From positions 1,302,001 to 1,366,000 of the forward strand of contig NZ_CP114783.1 of NCBI RefSeq assembly GCF_027359595.1: a stretch of 64,000 nt of DNA, written 5' to 3'. The position numbers and the translations under genes were made by a program. Positions 17,651 through 27,494 of the stretch are shown one piece after another. This DNA comes from Prochlorococcus marinus str. MIT 0912 (GTDB lineage: Bacteria; Cyanobacteriota; Cyanobacteriia; PCC-6307; Cyanobiaceae). The notes below the pieces were generated by a model, which did not search any database, was not told the origin of the DNA, and was given only the letters and a program-made list of their open reading frames with translations. The first letter of the stretch is position 1. Every line of letters begins with the position of its first letter.

Positions 17651-20599
17651 TCAAACCGTTATGGGAGGATGTAGTTCCAAAACTTTTTTTAAATAGTTAC
17701 CTGTATGACTATTTGAATCTGCTGCCACCTCTTCAGGAGTTCCCATCGCAACAATCTCTCCTCCTCGATTACCACCTTCCGGACCCATATCAATAATCCA
17801 ATCTGAACATCTAATAACATCCAAATTGTGCTCAATAACAATAATTGAGTTTCCTTTATCCACCAATCTCTGTATCACGTCCATTAGTTTATGAACGTCA
17901 TAAAAACTTAAACCAGTTGTTGGTTCATCAATTAAGTAAAGAGTTTTACCAGTAGCTCTTCTTGATAATTCAGTAGCAAGTTTTACTCTTTGAGCTTCTC
18001 CTCCAGATAATGTTGGAGCAGGTTGACCAAGCTTAATGTATCCAAGTCCAACATCTAAAAGTGTCCTTAATCGATCTGCAGCTTGAGGTATAGCAGAAAA
18101 AACATCAACTGCTTGTTCAACTGTCATTTCTAATACATCAGATATAGAATAATTTTTATATTTAACTTGCAATGTCTCTCGATTAAATCGTGCTCCTTTA
18201 CACACATCACATTGGACATAGACATCAGGAAGAAAATTCATCTCAATTACATTTACACCCTGACCACGGCAAGCTTCACATCTTCCACCTTTGACATTAA
18301 AACTGAATTGTCCAGCTTGATATCCTCTAGCTTTTGCCTCGACAGAAGTTGCAAAAAGTTGTCGTATAGGATCAAATGCACCAGTATAAGTAGCCGTATT
18401 AGATCGTGGAGTTCTACCAATTGGAGATTGATCAATAACAATAACTTTATCGATAGATTTAATACCTTTTAATTCTTTTAATCCTTTTGGAAAGGGAACT
18501 TTCAACCCTAGAGAGTGGTTCAAAGCAGGATGAAGCAACTCATTTATTAGAGTGCTTTTACCACTTCCACTGACTCCCGTAACGGCAACTAATCTACCTA
18601 ATGGAAAGTCAACTGAAACATTTTTTAGATTATTTTTTTCGCAATCAATTAATCGTAATTTTCTTTGTACTGAATCTCTTCTGCTAGCAGGTGTAGGAAT
18701 AGACGAGCGCCCGCTAAGATAAGCACCAGTCAATGATTTTTTTGCAGCCAACAAACTATCTAAAGATCCTTCAGCGATAATTTCTCCTCCATGCACACCA
18801 GCACCTGGACCTATATCTACTAAATGATCAGCTGCTCTTATCGTGTCTTCATCATGTTCAACAACAACCAAAGTATTACCTAGATCACGTAATTTTTTTA
18901 AGGTAGATAACAACCTATCATTATCTCTTTGATGTAGTCCAATACTAGGTTCATCTAGAACATAAAGAACCCCTGTTAAACCTGCACCTATTTGTGTAGC
19001 AAGTCGTATTCTTTGAGCTTCCCCCCCAGACAAGGTCATAGCTGGCCTATCTAGAGTTAAATAATCAAGTCCAACATCCAACAGAAATCGAAGACGTAAT
19101 CGAATTTCTTTTAAAACTAATTCTCCAATCTTTCTTTGTTTATTAGAAAGTAATTGATTTGAGTCTTTGGTTGTTTCAATACACATTAATTCCTCAACAT
19201 TCGCTAGTGTGGTAGAAACACTTGATGAAGTGAGATCAGTTATTGAAAAAGGTCCTAGTTTTACAGCAAGAGCTTCAGGACGTAATCTTTTACCATGACA
19301 GCTTGCACAGGGGACTAATTCAAGATATTTTTCTAACTTTTGACGAACAGCTTCACCATTTGCATCCTGTAACTGCCTTTCTAAAATAGGCAAGATACCT
19401 TCAAAAGGTCTTTTAAATCCAGAGTCTTGTTTATATCTGCTATCTACCTTTATTAAAATCGGTTCTTTACTGCCATTTAGCAAAATATTCTTTTGCTCTT
19501 CTTTTAAATCTTTCCAAGGAGTTTTTATCTCAAAACCAAATGCCTCACCAACTGAAAATAATAATGAAAAATAATATGAATTATCTTTATCACTCCATGG
19601 TGCAACAGCAGCGTAAACCGGTAGTGATGGATCAGGTACAACTCTCTCACAAGTGAATTTTTTCAGGTGACCGAGACCATGACAGTCGGGACATGCTCCA
19701 TATGGACTATTAAATGAAAACAATCTTGGAGATAATTCTTCAATCACCGCCCCATGAACTGGGCATGCAAAATTCTCAGAAAATAATCTTTCTCTATCAA
19801 TACCTTTGGGTAGTTCTTCATTCTTTTTAGGTACTGCTTCAACTATTGCTAGGCCATCTCCTCTTTTTAAGGTAGTACTTAATGAATCAGTTAATCGCTC
19901 TTCGATACCCTCTCTCGCAATCAATCTATCAACCACTACTTCAATAGAGTGAATTTGATTTTTATCTAATTCAATGTTGTCAGCCAGTTCTCTAACTTCT
20001 TTATTAATTCTTACTCGAACAAAACCCTCTGCAGCAAGTCCAGACAAAAGTTTTGAGTGTGTTCCTTTTTTACCCCTAACGACTGGTGCAAGTAATTGGT
20101 ATCGTGTCCCTTCTGGAAGAGTCTTTATTTGATCAACCATCTCATCAATAGTTTGAGGCTTAATTGGCCTAGAGCATTCAGGGCAATGAGGTTCACCAGC
20201 TCTTCCAAAAAGCAATCGAAAATAGTCTTGTATTTCCGTAACCGTTCCAACTGTTGAGCGAGGATTATGACTAGTTGATTTTTGGTCAATAGAAATTGCT
20301 GGAGATAAACCTTCAATTGAATCAACATCTGGTTTATCAACCTGACCTAAAAATTGTCTTGCATAAGCAGATAAACTTTCAACGTATCGCCTTTGTCCTT
20401 CAGCAAAAATAGTATCAAAAGCTAAAGAACTCTTACCACTTCCACTAACACCTGTAAAAACAACCAATTTATTTCTTGGAATAGATAAATCAACGTTTTT
20501 TAAATTATGTTGCCTGGCACCACGAATAGTTATGACTTCTTCATTGGAAGGAGTCATATTTAATGTCTTATTTTTTGAATTAGGTTTTGGACCTCCCAT
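17651..20599 (-). CDS. uvrA: excinuclease ABC subunit UvrA
   Basis: Damage-recognition ATPase of nucleotide excision repair, working as a dimer with UvrB. The 982 residues hold two ABC modules: first Walker A GVSGSGKSSLAFDTIFAEG, second Walker A GVSGSGKSTLINELLHP, and signatures LSGGEAQRIRLATQIG and LSGGEAQRVKLATELS. Zinc-binding cysteine sets are visible as CPECSRPI, CPVHG with CPDCHGLGH, and CEACRGQG with CDVCKGARF. The ATG at 20599 gives about 17 residues before the conserved ITIRGARQHNLKNVD; an internal ATG nearer that motif is possible. recN ends 45 bases upstream on the same strand, making a likely repair operon. Confidence 0.98.
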   Translation of the reverse strand: MGGPKPNSKNKTLNMTPSNEEVITIRGARQHNLKNVDLSIPRNKLVVFTGVSGSGKSSLAFDTIFAEGQRRYVESLSAYARQFLGQVDKPDVDSIEGLSPAISIDQKSTSHNPRSTVGTVTEIQDYFRLLFGRAGEPHCPECSRPIKPQTIDEMVDQIKTLPEGTRYQLLAPVVRGKKGTHSKLLSGLAAEGFVRVRINKEVRELADNIELDKNQIHSIEVVVDRLIAREGIEERLTDSLSTTLKRGDGLAIVEAVPKKNEELPKGIDRERLFSENFACPVHGAVIEELSPRLFSFNSPYGACPDCHGLGHLKKFTCERVVPDPSLPVYAAVAPWSDKDNSYYFSLLFSVGEAFGFEIKTPWKDLKEEQKNILLNGSKEPILIKVDSRYKQDSGFKRPFEGILPILERQLQDANGEAVRQKLEKYLELVPCASCHGKRLRPEALAVKLGPFSITDLTSSSVSTTLANVEELMCIETTKDSNQLLSNKQRKIGELVLKEIRLRLRFLLDVGLDYLTLDRPAMTLSGGEAQRIRLATQIGAGLTGVLYVLDEPSIGLHQRDNDRLLSTLKKLRDLGNTLVVVEHDEDTIRAADHLVDIGPGAGVHGGEIIAEGSLDSLLAAKKSLTGAYLSGRSSIPTPASRRDSVQRKLRLIDCEKNNLKNVSVDFPLGRLVAVTGVSGSGKSTLINELLHPALNHSLGLKVPFPKGLKELKGIKSIDKVIVIDQSPIGRTPRSNTATYTGAFDPIRQLFATSVEAKARGYQAGQFSFNVKGGRCEACRGQGVNVIEMNFLPDVYVQCDVCKGARFNRETLQVKYKNYSISDVLEMTVEQAVDVFSAIPQAADRLRTLLDVGLGYIKLGQPAPTLSGGEAQRVKLATELSRRATGKTLYLIDEPTTGLSFYDVHKLMDVIQRLVDKGNSIIVIEHNLDVIRCSDWIIDMGPEGGNRGGEIVAMGTPEEVAADSNSHTGNYLKKVLELHPPITV

Positions 20600-20643
20600 T
20601 AGGGAAAAATATTAATAATTAATTGTATAAAAAAATATGCTCA

Positions 20644-22329
20644 TCATGCAGCTTTGTGTTCCAGCAGGCTCGCCGCATAAGCATTGGCTTCTACGATTTC
20701 ACCTCCAGCCAATAAAGCCAATTCTCTTTGCCTATCAGCCATTTCCTTTAAATGAATAACACTAGACTTTGTATAACCAGCAATAACGCGCTTTTTTAAA
20801 GAAAAATGATTATCAGCAAATGCTGCAATTAAAGGTTGATGAGTGACGCAAAATACTTGCCGGTGATTTGACAAGTCACAGAGCAAATTAGCTATATAGC
20901 TGCTAACAGATCCACTAACACCTGAGTCAATTTCATCAAAAATCAAAAGTTTAGATTCATCAAATGAAGAAAAAATTGCCTTTATTGCAAGAAGAACCCT
21001 TGATTTCTCTCCTCCGGAGGCAGTTTCGGAAAGAGGCGCTAAAGGAATACCTGGATTTGCTGAGAACATAAAAGTAACTTTATCAATCCCATTAATTGTT
21101 GGTTCACATTCCTCAAAAATAACTTTAAAACGAACATTAGGAATACCTAAGTTTTTTAAACTCATAATCAATTTATCCTCTAGTTGCAAAGCAATAGTTT
21201 TTCTTAGAATCGACAAATCTTGGTTAGACTTGTCTCTTATAATTCTTTTATTAGCTTCAAAGGAATCAAGTTCGTGAATATTATTAGAGTCATCATGCAA
21301 AGATAAACTATTCATTAATTCATTTTTATAGGTAATAAGATCTTCTATATTTCTTTGATATTTTTTTTGATAAAATTTTAAAGTAGATAATCTAGATTGC
21401 AAGTCATTTAATAAAGAAGTGTCAATATCTAATGTTTTTTCATAATCATTAATCTGATAAATTACATCATTAAGATTATTGGTTAGTTGATAAAAACTCT
21501 CAAAAATTGGTTCTAAAGAAGAATCAATTTTAGACATATTTTTTAATTCATTAATACAAAAATTAGTATGATCTAGAATTGATGGGTACTCATCTAAGCT
21601 TTCATTTAAACGAATCAATAAAAACTTAACTCCTTCTTTTAACCTTACAAGATTTGATAAACGATTCTGATCAATTTCTAACTTGGTTTGCTCGTTTGGA
21701 TCTTCTAATTGTAATTTGTCTAGATCTTCGTATATATACTGAATTTCCTCAAATTCTTTTTTTGAATCAAAAATTTGATCTCGTGCTTGCTCTAGTCTAA
21801 AACTAGAATCATGCCATATTTTCCAATCTTGATTTACTTTAGCAATAGATTCTTGAATTTTATTTAAGCCTAAAGAATCTAATAATCTTAATTGATGCAA
21901 TGAATCATTTAAGATGTAAGTATCTCCTTGTAGCGTGAAATCAAATAAAAGTGATCTCAATTCTGATATTTGATCTCTGTTAACTAATACACCATTAATT
22001 CTAAATCTAGATTTATATTTATCTTCTTTCAAACGCCATTCTCTAGTCACAATTAATTCTTCATCAGCATCAAATTCATGAGTAATCAACCAATCTTTTG
22101 TATTTTGAAATACAGAAAAAACAGCCTCTATAGATGATGATGATGATCCTTTTGCTACTAATCGATTATCTAGAGGAGTTTTTTTGTTCGCCAATAAGGC
22201 GTTTAACGTATCAATAAATATTGATTTACCTGAACCAGTCTGACCTGTAAAAACAGTAAATCCCTTATCAAATTCAATCTCTAAGTTACCAAATAGAGCT
22301 ATATTTTGAAAACGAAGACTGTTGAGCAT
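20644..22329 (-). CDS. recN: DNA repair protein RecN
   Basis: SMC-like ATPase of recombinational double-strand break repair. The 561 residues show the split ATPase: Walker A FTGQTGSGKSIFIDTLNALL near residue 28, and the C-terminal signature ASGGEKSRVLLAIKAIF with Walker B KLLIFDEIDSGVSGSV near 440-475. About 250 residues of helical coiled-coil character separate them. It begins MLNSLRFQNIALFGNLEIEF, the usual RecN N-terminus. It lies upstream of uvrA on the same strand and divergent from the UbiB-like gene, with 75 bases between the two starts. Confidence 0.96.
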   Translation of the reverse strand: MLNSLRFQNIALFGNLEIEFDKGFTVFTGQTGSGKSIFIDTLNALLANKKTPLDNRLVAKGSSSSSIEAVFSVFQNTKDWLITHEFDADEELIVTREWRLKEDKYKSRFRINGVLVNRDQISELRSLLFDFTLQGDTYILNDSLHQLRLLDSLGLNKIQESIAKVNQDWKIWHDSSFRLEQARDQIFDSKKEFEEIQYIYEDLDKLQLEDPNEQTKLEIDQNRLSNLVRLKEGVKFLLIRLNESLDEYPSILDHTNFCINELKNMSKIDSSLEPIFESFYQLTNNLNDVIYQINDYEKTLDIDTSLLNDLQSRLSTLKFYQKKYQRNIEDLITYKNELMNSLSLHDDSNNIHELDSFEANKRIIRDKSNQDLSILRKTIALQLEDKLIMSLKNLGIPNVRFKVIFEECEPTINGIDKVTFMFSANPGIPLAPLSETASGGEKSRVLLAIKAIFSSFDESKLLIFDEIDSGVSGSVSSYIANLLCDLSNHRQVFCVTHQPLIAAFADNHFSLKKRVIAGYTKSSVIHLKEMADRQRELALLAGGEIVEANAYAASLLEHKAA

Positions 22330-22404
22330 AAATCAAAGCAATCAAAAAGACGCAAACCAAGAGTAAAATGAACTAGAAGGGATGTAGAACATTGCCATAC
22401 TAAA

Positions 22405-24264
22405 ATGGCCGAAGAACTAAGCGATTTTATTGAAGCCTCAGGTCTACTTGAGTATGACCCGGTGGCTATAGAATCAATCTACAAAAAAAATCCAGTTCGT
22501 CTACTCCGCAGACTTTGGCAAACGCTTTTACCTATTGGATTATTTTTACTTGGCGTTGGATGGGAAAAGCTAGTTGGATCTTTAGACAAAAACGAAAGAA
22601 AAACTTTCAGGGCGAGAGAATTTACACAACTACTCGTTGATTTAGGACCAGCATTCATAAAAGCTGGACAGGCTCTTTCCACGAGACCAGATATAGTTCC
22701 GCCAACAGTTTTAGAGGAATTAGCACAACTTCAGGATCAACTGCCAGGCTTTGAAAGTAAACTCGCAATGGCATGTATTGAACAAGATTTAGAAGATAAG
22801 GTAGAAAACATTTTTCTTGAAATAGATAAAGAACCAATTTCAGCAGCCTCTTTAGGTCAAGTACATAAAGCAACACTACAAAGTGGGGAAAAAGTTGCTG
22901 TTAAAATTCAAAGACCAGGACTAAGAGAACAAATCACTTTAGATTTATATATAGTAAGAAATATGGCTATATGGTTTAAAAATAATATTGGAATTATCAG
23001 AAGTGATTTAGTAGCATTGATAGATGAGCTAGGTAAAAGAATTTTTGAAGAAATGGATTATATAAATGAAGCTACAAATGCAGAAAAATTTAAAAAACTT
23101 CATAGCGGTAATCAGAAGATTGCAGTACCAAAAATTTATAGAGAAGCAACAAGCAGAAGAGTACTTACTATGGAATGGATAGATGGTATAAAATTAACAA
23201 ATATAAGCGCAGTGAAAAAACTAGGAATTGATCCAAATGAAATGGTAGAAATTGGTGTTAGTTGTAGTTTACAGCAACTAATTGAACATGGTTTTTTTCA
23301 CGCTGATCCACATCCAGGCAACATTTTAGCAATGGAAGATGGTCGATTATGTTATTTAGATTTTGGGATGATGAGTAATATTACACAACAATCTAGAATT
23401 GGATTAATTAGAGCAGTTGTTCACCTTGTAAATAAAAGATTCGATAAACTTTCCTATGATTTTGTTCAATTAGGCTTTCTCTCTGAAGAAGTTGATTTAA
23501 CACCAATTGCTCCTGCTTTTGAAAGTGTTTTTACTAACGCACTAGAAATAGGAGTAAATAAAATGGATTTTAAAGCTGTAACAGATGACATGTCTGGCAT
23601 AATGTATAAATTTCCATTTAAATTACCCCCTTATTACGCACTAATAATAAGATCTTTAATCACTCTAGAAGGAATAGCTCTTAGTGTTGATCCGAATTTT
23701 AAGATTTTAGGAGCAGCATATCCTTATTTTGCAAGGAGACTTATGGAAGATGAAAATCCAGAACTCAGAAATAGTTTGAAAGAAATGCTATTTGATGAAA
23801 ACAACCTTAAATTAGAAAGACTAGATGACCTTTTAACAAGCGCAACGAAAGAAAAACAGTTAGACAGTGAAAAAATATTAGATCAAACAATAGATTTTTT
23901 ATTTTCACAGAAAGGTAAAGTTCTGAGAAATGAATTAGTAAACATTTTAGCTTCAAAAATAGACTCTATTGGATGGAAAACAGTTATAAATTTAAATAAT
24001 AAACTTCCATCTAAAATCCGCTCTAAGACGATTGAAAAATCTTCAAAACAGAATACTAAAAAAATCTTTAATTTGTATTCAATAAATAAAATGTTTAATA
24101 AGTCAAAAATCAAACCTGGCTTTAAAAGAAAAATATTTTTTAAAAAATTACCAAAAATTCTAGTAACTAAAGATACTTACCAAATGGGCCTTGGACTAAT
24201 GAAAAAAACGTCTGAAAAAGGACTAGTCAGATTAGTTAAAGTTGCAGCTGGTGTAGAACAATAA
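22405..24264 (+). CDS. ABC1 / UbiB (AarF) atypical kinase family protein
   Basis: Member of the UbiB/ADCK/ABC1 protein-kinase-like family, linked to quinone synthesis in bacteria and mitochondria and, in plastids, to prenyl-lipid control in plastoglobules. The 619 residues carry the diagnostic motifs in order: AFIKAGQALSTRPDIVPP near 77-94 (KxGQ), PISAASLGQVHKA near 144-156, VAVKIQRPG near 164-172, FFHADPHPGNIL near 297-308 and YLDFGMM near 316-322. The C-terminal 150 residues are basic and less conserved. The stop is followed directly by the ATG of the DUF1400 gene, with no spacer. The substrate is unknown. Confidence 0.92.
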   Translation: MAEELSDFIEASGLLEYDPVAIESIYKKNPVRLLRRLWQTLLPIGLFLLGVGWEKLVGSLDKNERKTFRAREFTQLLVDLGPAFIKAGQALSTRPDIVPPTVLEELAQLQDQLPGFESKLAMACIEQDLEDKVENIFLEIDKEPISAASLGQVHKATLQSGEKVAVKIQRPGLREQITLDLYIVRNMAIWFKNNIGIIRSDLVALIDELGKRIFEEMDYINEATNAEKFKKLHSGNQKIAVPKIYREATSRRVLTMEWIDGIKLTNISAVKKLGIDPNEMVEIGVSCSLQQLIEHGFFHADPHPGNILAMEDGRLCYLDFGMMSNITQQSRIGLIRAVVHLVNKRFDKLSYDFVQLGFLSEEVDLTPIAPAFESVFTNALEIGVNKMDFKAVTDDMSGIMYKFPFKLPPYYALIIRSLITLEGIALSVDPNFKILGAAYPYFARRLMEDENPELRNSLKEMLFDENNLKLERLDDLLTSATKEKQLDSEKILDQTIDFLFSQKGKVLRNELVNILASKIDSIGWKTVINLNNKLPSKIRSKTIEKSSKQNTKKIFNLYSINKMFNKSKIKPGFKRKIFFKKLPKILVTKDTYQMGLGLMKKTSEKGLVRLVKVAAGVEQ

Positions 24265-24825
24265 ATGATTTTAAAATATAATTACGTAATATTATTAATA
24301 TTTTTTTTAGGTCAAAGTGTAAAAGGAGCTGAAAACATTTTTCTTTATAAAGGAACATTTAGTAGAACTATAGAAATAGAAGAATTATATAAATTTAAAC
24401 TTTCAAAAAAACCAAGTAATAAGTTAAAAAATCTAATAAAAATTACAAATCAAAAAGAAAAAGAACTACTCAAAGTTTTATCTCTGAAAATAGATGTTCC
24501 ATTAAAAACAAGCAGTAAATTAATGAATAGTAAAATAGGAGAAGTTTTTCTGGGTAGACTTTCACAAATTATTTATCCTAATAAGATATTAGATAAAAAA
24601 TTAAGTATAAAAGCTATAAGGTCTGGAATTTTACTCAGTTCTTTTAAAAACAATGAAAAAATAAATCTAATTGATTTTTTTAAAGCATATCCAAATAAAA
24701 ATGTTGCTATAGATCTAAATGCACTAAGTAAAACCCTGAAAAAAGTAGAATCATTAAAAGAATTAATCGAATTCTACTCAAATTCACCTTTTAAAAAGCT
24801 GAAAGATGGAAGGTCTAAGACTTAG
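24265..24825 (+). CDS. DUF1400 domain protein, exported
   Basis: A 186-residue protein with an N-terminal signal sequence (residues 1 to about 21, LLIFFLGQSVKGA then E), followed by a helical domain that fits DUF1400. Landmarks are IFLYKGTFSRTIEIEELYKF, LSLKIDVPLKTSSKLMNSKI, GEVFLGRLSQIIYP and INLIDFFKAYPNKNVAIDL. In many cyanobacteria this domain precedes an alpha/beta hydrolase; here no hydrolase part remains, so it is a stand-alone version. It abuts the UbiB-like gene (24264/24265) with zero spacing, so it is almost certainly co-transcribed. Function unknown. Confidence 0.75.
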   Translation: MILKYNYVILLIFFLGQSVKGAENIFLYKGTFSRTIEIEELYKFKLSKKPSNKLKNLIKITNQKEKELLKVLSLKIDVPLKTSSKLMNSKIGEVFLGRLSQIIYPNKILDKKLSIKAIRSGILLSSFKNNEKINLIDFFKAYPNKNVAIDLNALSKTLKKVESLKELIEFYSNSPFKKLKDGRSKT

Positions 24826-24851
24826 ATTGTTTAAAATTGATTAGTTAAGCA

Positions 24852-25958
24852 GTGCCATTTTCAAAAAAATTAAGCAAACTTTTCTCTTCTACACCGAACA
24901 AAAATAATTGGGATGGTCTTATAGAAGCTTACAAACCCTGGCTACCGGTTTCAAATAAAACACCCATCATCACTTTAAAAGAAGGTGGAACGCCTCTTAT
25001 GCAAGTGAAATCGATTGCTGATCGAATTGGAAAAGGTGTAAAAGTTTATGTGAAATATGATGGTCTAAATCCAACAGGTTCATTTAAAGATAGAGGAATG
25101 ACAATGGCAATCAGCAAAGCTAAAGAAGCTGGTTGTGAAGCTGTAATTTGCGCAAGTACCGGTAATACCTCTGCATCTGCTGCTGCATATGCTAGCAAAG
25201 GAGGAATGAGATCTTTTGTTATTATTCCAGACGGATATGTAGCTCAAGGTAAACTAGCTCAAGCTTTAGTTTACGGAGCAGAAGTATTAGCTATTAAAGG
25301 AAATTTTGATAAAGCATTAGATATTGTTAGAGAATTATCTAATAAATATCCAATAACATTAGTTAACTCCGTTAATCCATATAGATTGCAGGGACAAAAA
25401 ACAGCTGCTTTTGAAATTATAGAAAATCTTGGAAATGCTCCTGATTGGTTATGCATTCCTATGGGGAATGCTGGAAACATAAGTGCTTACTGGATGGGAT
25501 TCCAAGAATTTTTTCAAGCTAAAAAATCTAAACAACTTCCTCGCATGATGGGTTTTCAAGCAAGTGGCTCTGCGCCTTTAGTTGAAGGTAAAAGCATCAG
25601 CAATCCAGAAACAATTGCTACTGCAATAAGAATTGGTAATCCTGTTAATAAAGAAAAAGCGCTTTCAGCAAGAGAGTCAAGCAATGGTAAGTTTTCTTCC
25701 GTGACAGATTCAGAAATAATCGAAGCCTATAAAATTCTTGGAAGAGAAGAAGGTATCTTTTGCGAGCCTGCTAGTGCTGCTTCTGTTGCTGGTTTATTGA
25801 AAATTAAGAATGATGTACCTAAGAACTCAACTATTGTTTGTGTCCTAACAGGAAATGGTTTGAAAGATCCTGATTGTGCAATACAAAATAATGATTCAAT
25901 TTTTCACACGGGTATAGATCCTGATATAAATAGCATTACAAAAATAATGGGCTTTTAA
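24852..25958 (+). CDS. thrC: threonine synthase
   Basis: PLP enzyme converting O-phosphohomoserine to threonine. The 368-residue length fits the short bacterial form. The PLP lysine lies in [19 protein letters not shown] near residues 74-92, and the phosphate loop is [18 protein letters not shown] near residues 104-121. ECEPASAAS-type sequence ([16 protein letters not shown]) occurs near the C-terminus. The start is GTG at 24852, immediately before [13 protein letters not shown]. It is the last gene before the putative origin. Confidence 0.96.
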   Translation: MPFSKKLSKLFSSTPNKNNWDGLIEAYKPWLPVSNKTPIITLKEGGTPLMQVKSIADRIGKGVKVYVKYDGLNPTGSFKDRGMTMAISKAKEAGCEAVICASTGNTSASAAAYASKGGMRSFVIIPDGYVAQGKLAQALVYGAEVLAIKGNFDKALDIVRELSNKYPITLVNSVNPYRLQGQKTAAFEIIENLGNAPDWLCIPMGNAGNISAYWMGFQEFFQAKKSKQLPRMMGFQASGSAPLVEGKSISNPETIATAIRIGNPVNKEKALSARESSNGKFSSVTDSEIIEAYKILGREEGIFCEPASAASVAGLLKIKNDVPKNSTIVCVLTGNGLKDPDCAIQNNDSIFHTGIDPDINSITKIMGF

Positions 25959-26022
25959 TAACAATAAGAACACCCAGTAAAGAAAGTGTCTGTTAATTAT
26001 CATTGTTTATCTTCTTTTATTT

Positions 26023-26031
26023 TGTGGAAAA
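26023..26031 (-). promoter_or_regulatory. DnaA box (exact TTTTCCACA)
   Basis: Exact match on the minus strand to the cyanobacterial DnaA box, 31 bases from the next exact box, which has the opposite orientation. Confidence 0.75.
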
Positions 26032-26061
26032 GTAGAAAAATCTTCAAAATATACTTCTTTT

Positions 26062-26070
26062 TTTTCCACA
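26062..26070 (+). promoter_or_regulatory. DnaA box (exact TTTTCCACA)
   Basis: Exact plus-strand match. It forms an inverted pair with the near match TTATCCACC on the minus strand at 26083-26091, 12 bases further on. Confidence 0.78.
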
Positions 26071-26119
26071 ACGTCCATTATTGGTGGATAAAGTTTTTTT
26101 TGTCCACTATTAATAAAAC

Positions 26120-26128
26120 TTTTCCACA
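26120..26128 (+). promoter_or_regulatory. DnaA box (exact TTTTCCACA)
   Basis: Exact plus-strand match, followed by a one-mismatch copy (TTAACCACA) at 26172-26180. It lies about 200 bases before the dnaN start. Confidence 0.75.
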
Positions 26129-26331
26129 CACATAAAATCCAAGGTAACTGTTGAGTACTATGTTTTTTGAATTAACCACAAATACCACAGAGCCTACTAC
26201 TTCTAATTAAATTTCATATCAAGAATAAAGAATTAGAATAGAAGTAAAAAGTTTTGTTTTTTTAACGGTATTGCTTTTTGGAAATAGCTATGAAATTCTT
26301 ATATCAATGGATTTTTATTTGAAATAACGGG

Positions 26332-27492
26332 ATGAAATTAAATTGTTCTCAGTCTGAATTAAATACTGCTCTTCAGTTGGTTAGTAGAGCGGTGTCTAAT
26401 CGACCGACACACCCTGTCTTAGCTAATGTTTTACTTGCTGCTGATGAGGTAACGGGAAAACTCCGTTTAACTGGTTTTGATTTAAGTTTAGGAATACAAA
26501 CCTCAATATCTGCTTCTATAGAAACTAGTGGTGCTATAACTTTACCTGCTAAATTGTTTGGTGAAATTGTTTCTAAATTATCTAATGATTCACCTTTAAT
26601 TTTGACTTCTGATGATATTAGTCAGCAAGTTGAATTAACTAGTAAAAGTGGAACCTATCAAGTAAGAGGTATGTTGGCAGATGATTTTCCCGATTTACCT
26701 TTAGTAGAGAGCGGTACTTCACTTAAATTAAATCCATTATTTTTATCTAGTGCAATTAAGTCAACTTTATTTGCAAGTAGTACTGATGATTCTAAACAAT
26801 TACTTACAGGGGTTAATCTTACATTTGATGGTTATGGGATTGAATCTGCAGCTACAGATGGACATAGATTAGCTGTTTTAAATTTAAATAATATTTTAGC
26901 TAATTTAGATAATAATGATTCTTCCCATAACATAGATAAATTCTCTATTACATTACCCTCTAAGTCTTTAAGAGAAGTTGAAAAGTTTTTGAGTACTTGT
27001 GATATCAGTCAACCAATTAATTTTTTTATTGATAAAGGACAAGTAGTGTTTATATCTGTTGACGAAATTATAACTATTAGGGCTTTAGAAGGATCTTATC
27101 CAAATTACTCTCAATTATTACCTGATACATTTGAAAATGAATTAGAGTTTGATAGGAAGGAATTTATTGCATCATTAGAAAGAATTGCTGTTTTAGCTGA
27201 TCAACATAATAATGTTATTAAAGTAACGGCTGATGGTACTACAAATTTAATTAAAATTAGTACTGACGCACAGGATATTGGAACAGGTCATGAGTCATTA
27301 CCTATTTCCTTTAAAGGAGAATCATTTCAAATAGCATTCAATGTTAGATATTTATTAGATGGACTTAAAGTTATAGATTCTAATACTATAAAATTAAGTT
27401 GTAATTCTCCTACGACACCTGCGGTTTTTTCACCTGTTAATAGTGATGTTAACTTCATTTATTTAGTCATGCCAATACAGATACGAAATTAA
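26332..27492 (+). CDS. dnaN: DNA polymerase III subunit beta (sliding clamp)
   Basis: Ring-shaped processivity clamp that tethers the replicative polymerase to DNA. The 386 residues show the three-fold clamp repeat; the N-terminus MKLNCSQSELNTALQLVSRA and the C-terminal NFIYLVMPIQIRN (the MPxR-like end that closes the clamp) are typical. The ATG at 26332 follows the DnaA box region directly. The next gene starts at a TTG only 2 bases after the stop, so co-transcription is likely. Confidence 0.98.
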   Translation: MKLNCSQSELNTALQLVSRAVSNRPTHPVLANVLLAADEVTGKLRLTGFDLSLGIQTSISASIETSGAITLPAKLFGEIVSKLSNDSPLILTSDDISQQVELTSKSGTYQVRGMLADDFPDLPLVESGTSLKLNPLFLSSAIKSTLFASSTDDSKQLLTGVNLTFDGYGIESAATDGHRLAVLNLNNILANLDNNDSSHNIDKFSITLPSKSLREVEKFLSTCDISQPINFFIDKGQVVFISVDEIITIRALEGSYPNYSQLLPDTFENELEFDRKEFIASLERIAVLADQHNNVIKVTADGTTNLIKISTDAQDIGTGHESLPISFKGESFQIAFNVRYLLDGLKVIDSNTIKLSCNSPTTPAVFSPVNSDVNFIYLVMPIQIRN

Positions 27493-27494
27493 TT

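Larger units (their letters stand above)
25959..26331. other. putative chromosomal replication origin (oriC)
   Basis: The only gene-free stretch over 300 bases, lying between thrC and dnaN. It holds three exact TTTTCCACA DnaA boxes: 26023-26031 (minus), 26062-26070 (plus) and 26120-26128 (plus). Two near matches are TTATCCACC at 26083-26091 (minus) and TTAACCACA at 26172-26180 (plus). A very AT-rich run at about 26205-26275, with T and A tracts, could be the unwinding element. Prochlorococcus genomes are conventionally numbered from dnaN, and strand composition seems to flip here. The dnaN promoter must also lie in this stretch. No coding potential was seen. Confidence 0.85.

Noticed and set aside
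17523-17696. Possible plus-strand small gene of 57 codons before and into the 3' end of uvrA
   Set aside because: AT-rich low-complexity sequence, no ribosome-binding site, overlaps uvrA on the opposite strand.
18167-18472. 101-codon plus-strand open frame inside uvrA
   Set aside because: Antisense to the conserved zinc and signature region of UvrA; Ser/Thr-rich chance frame.
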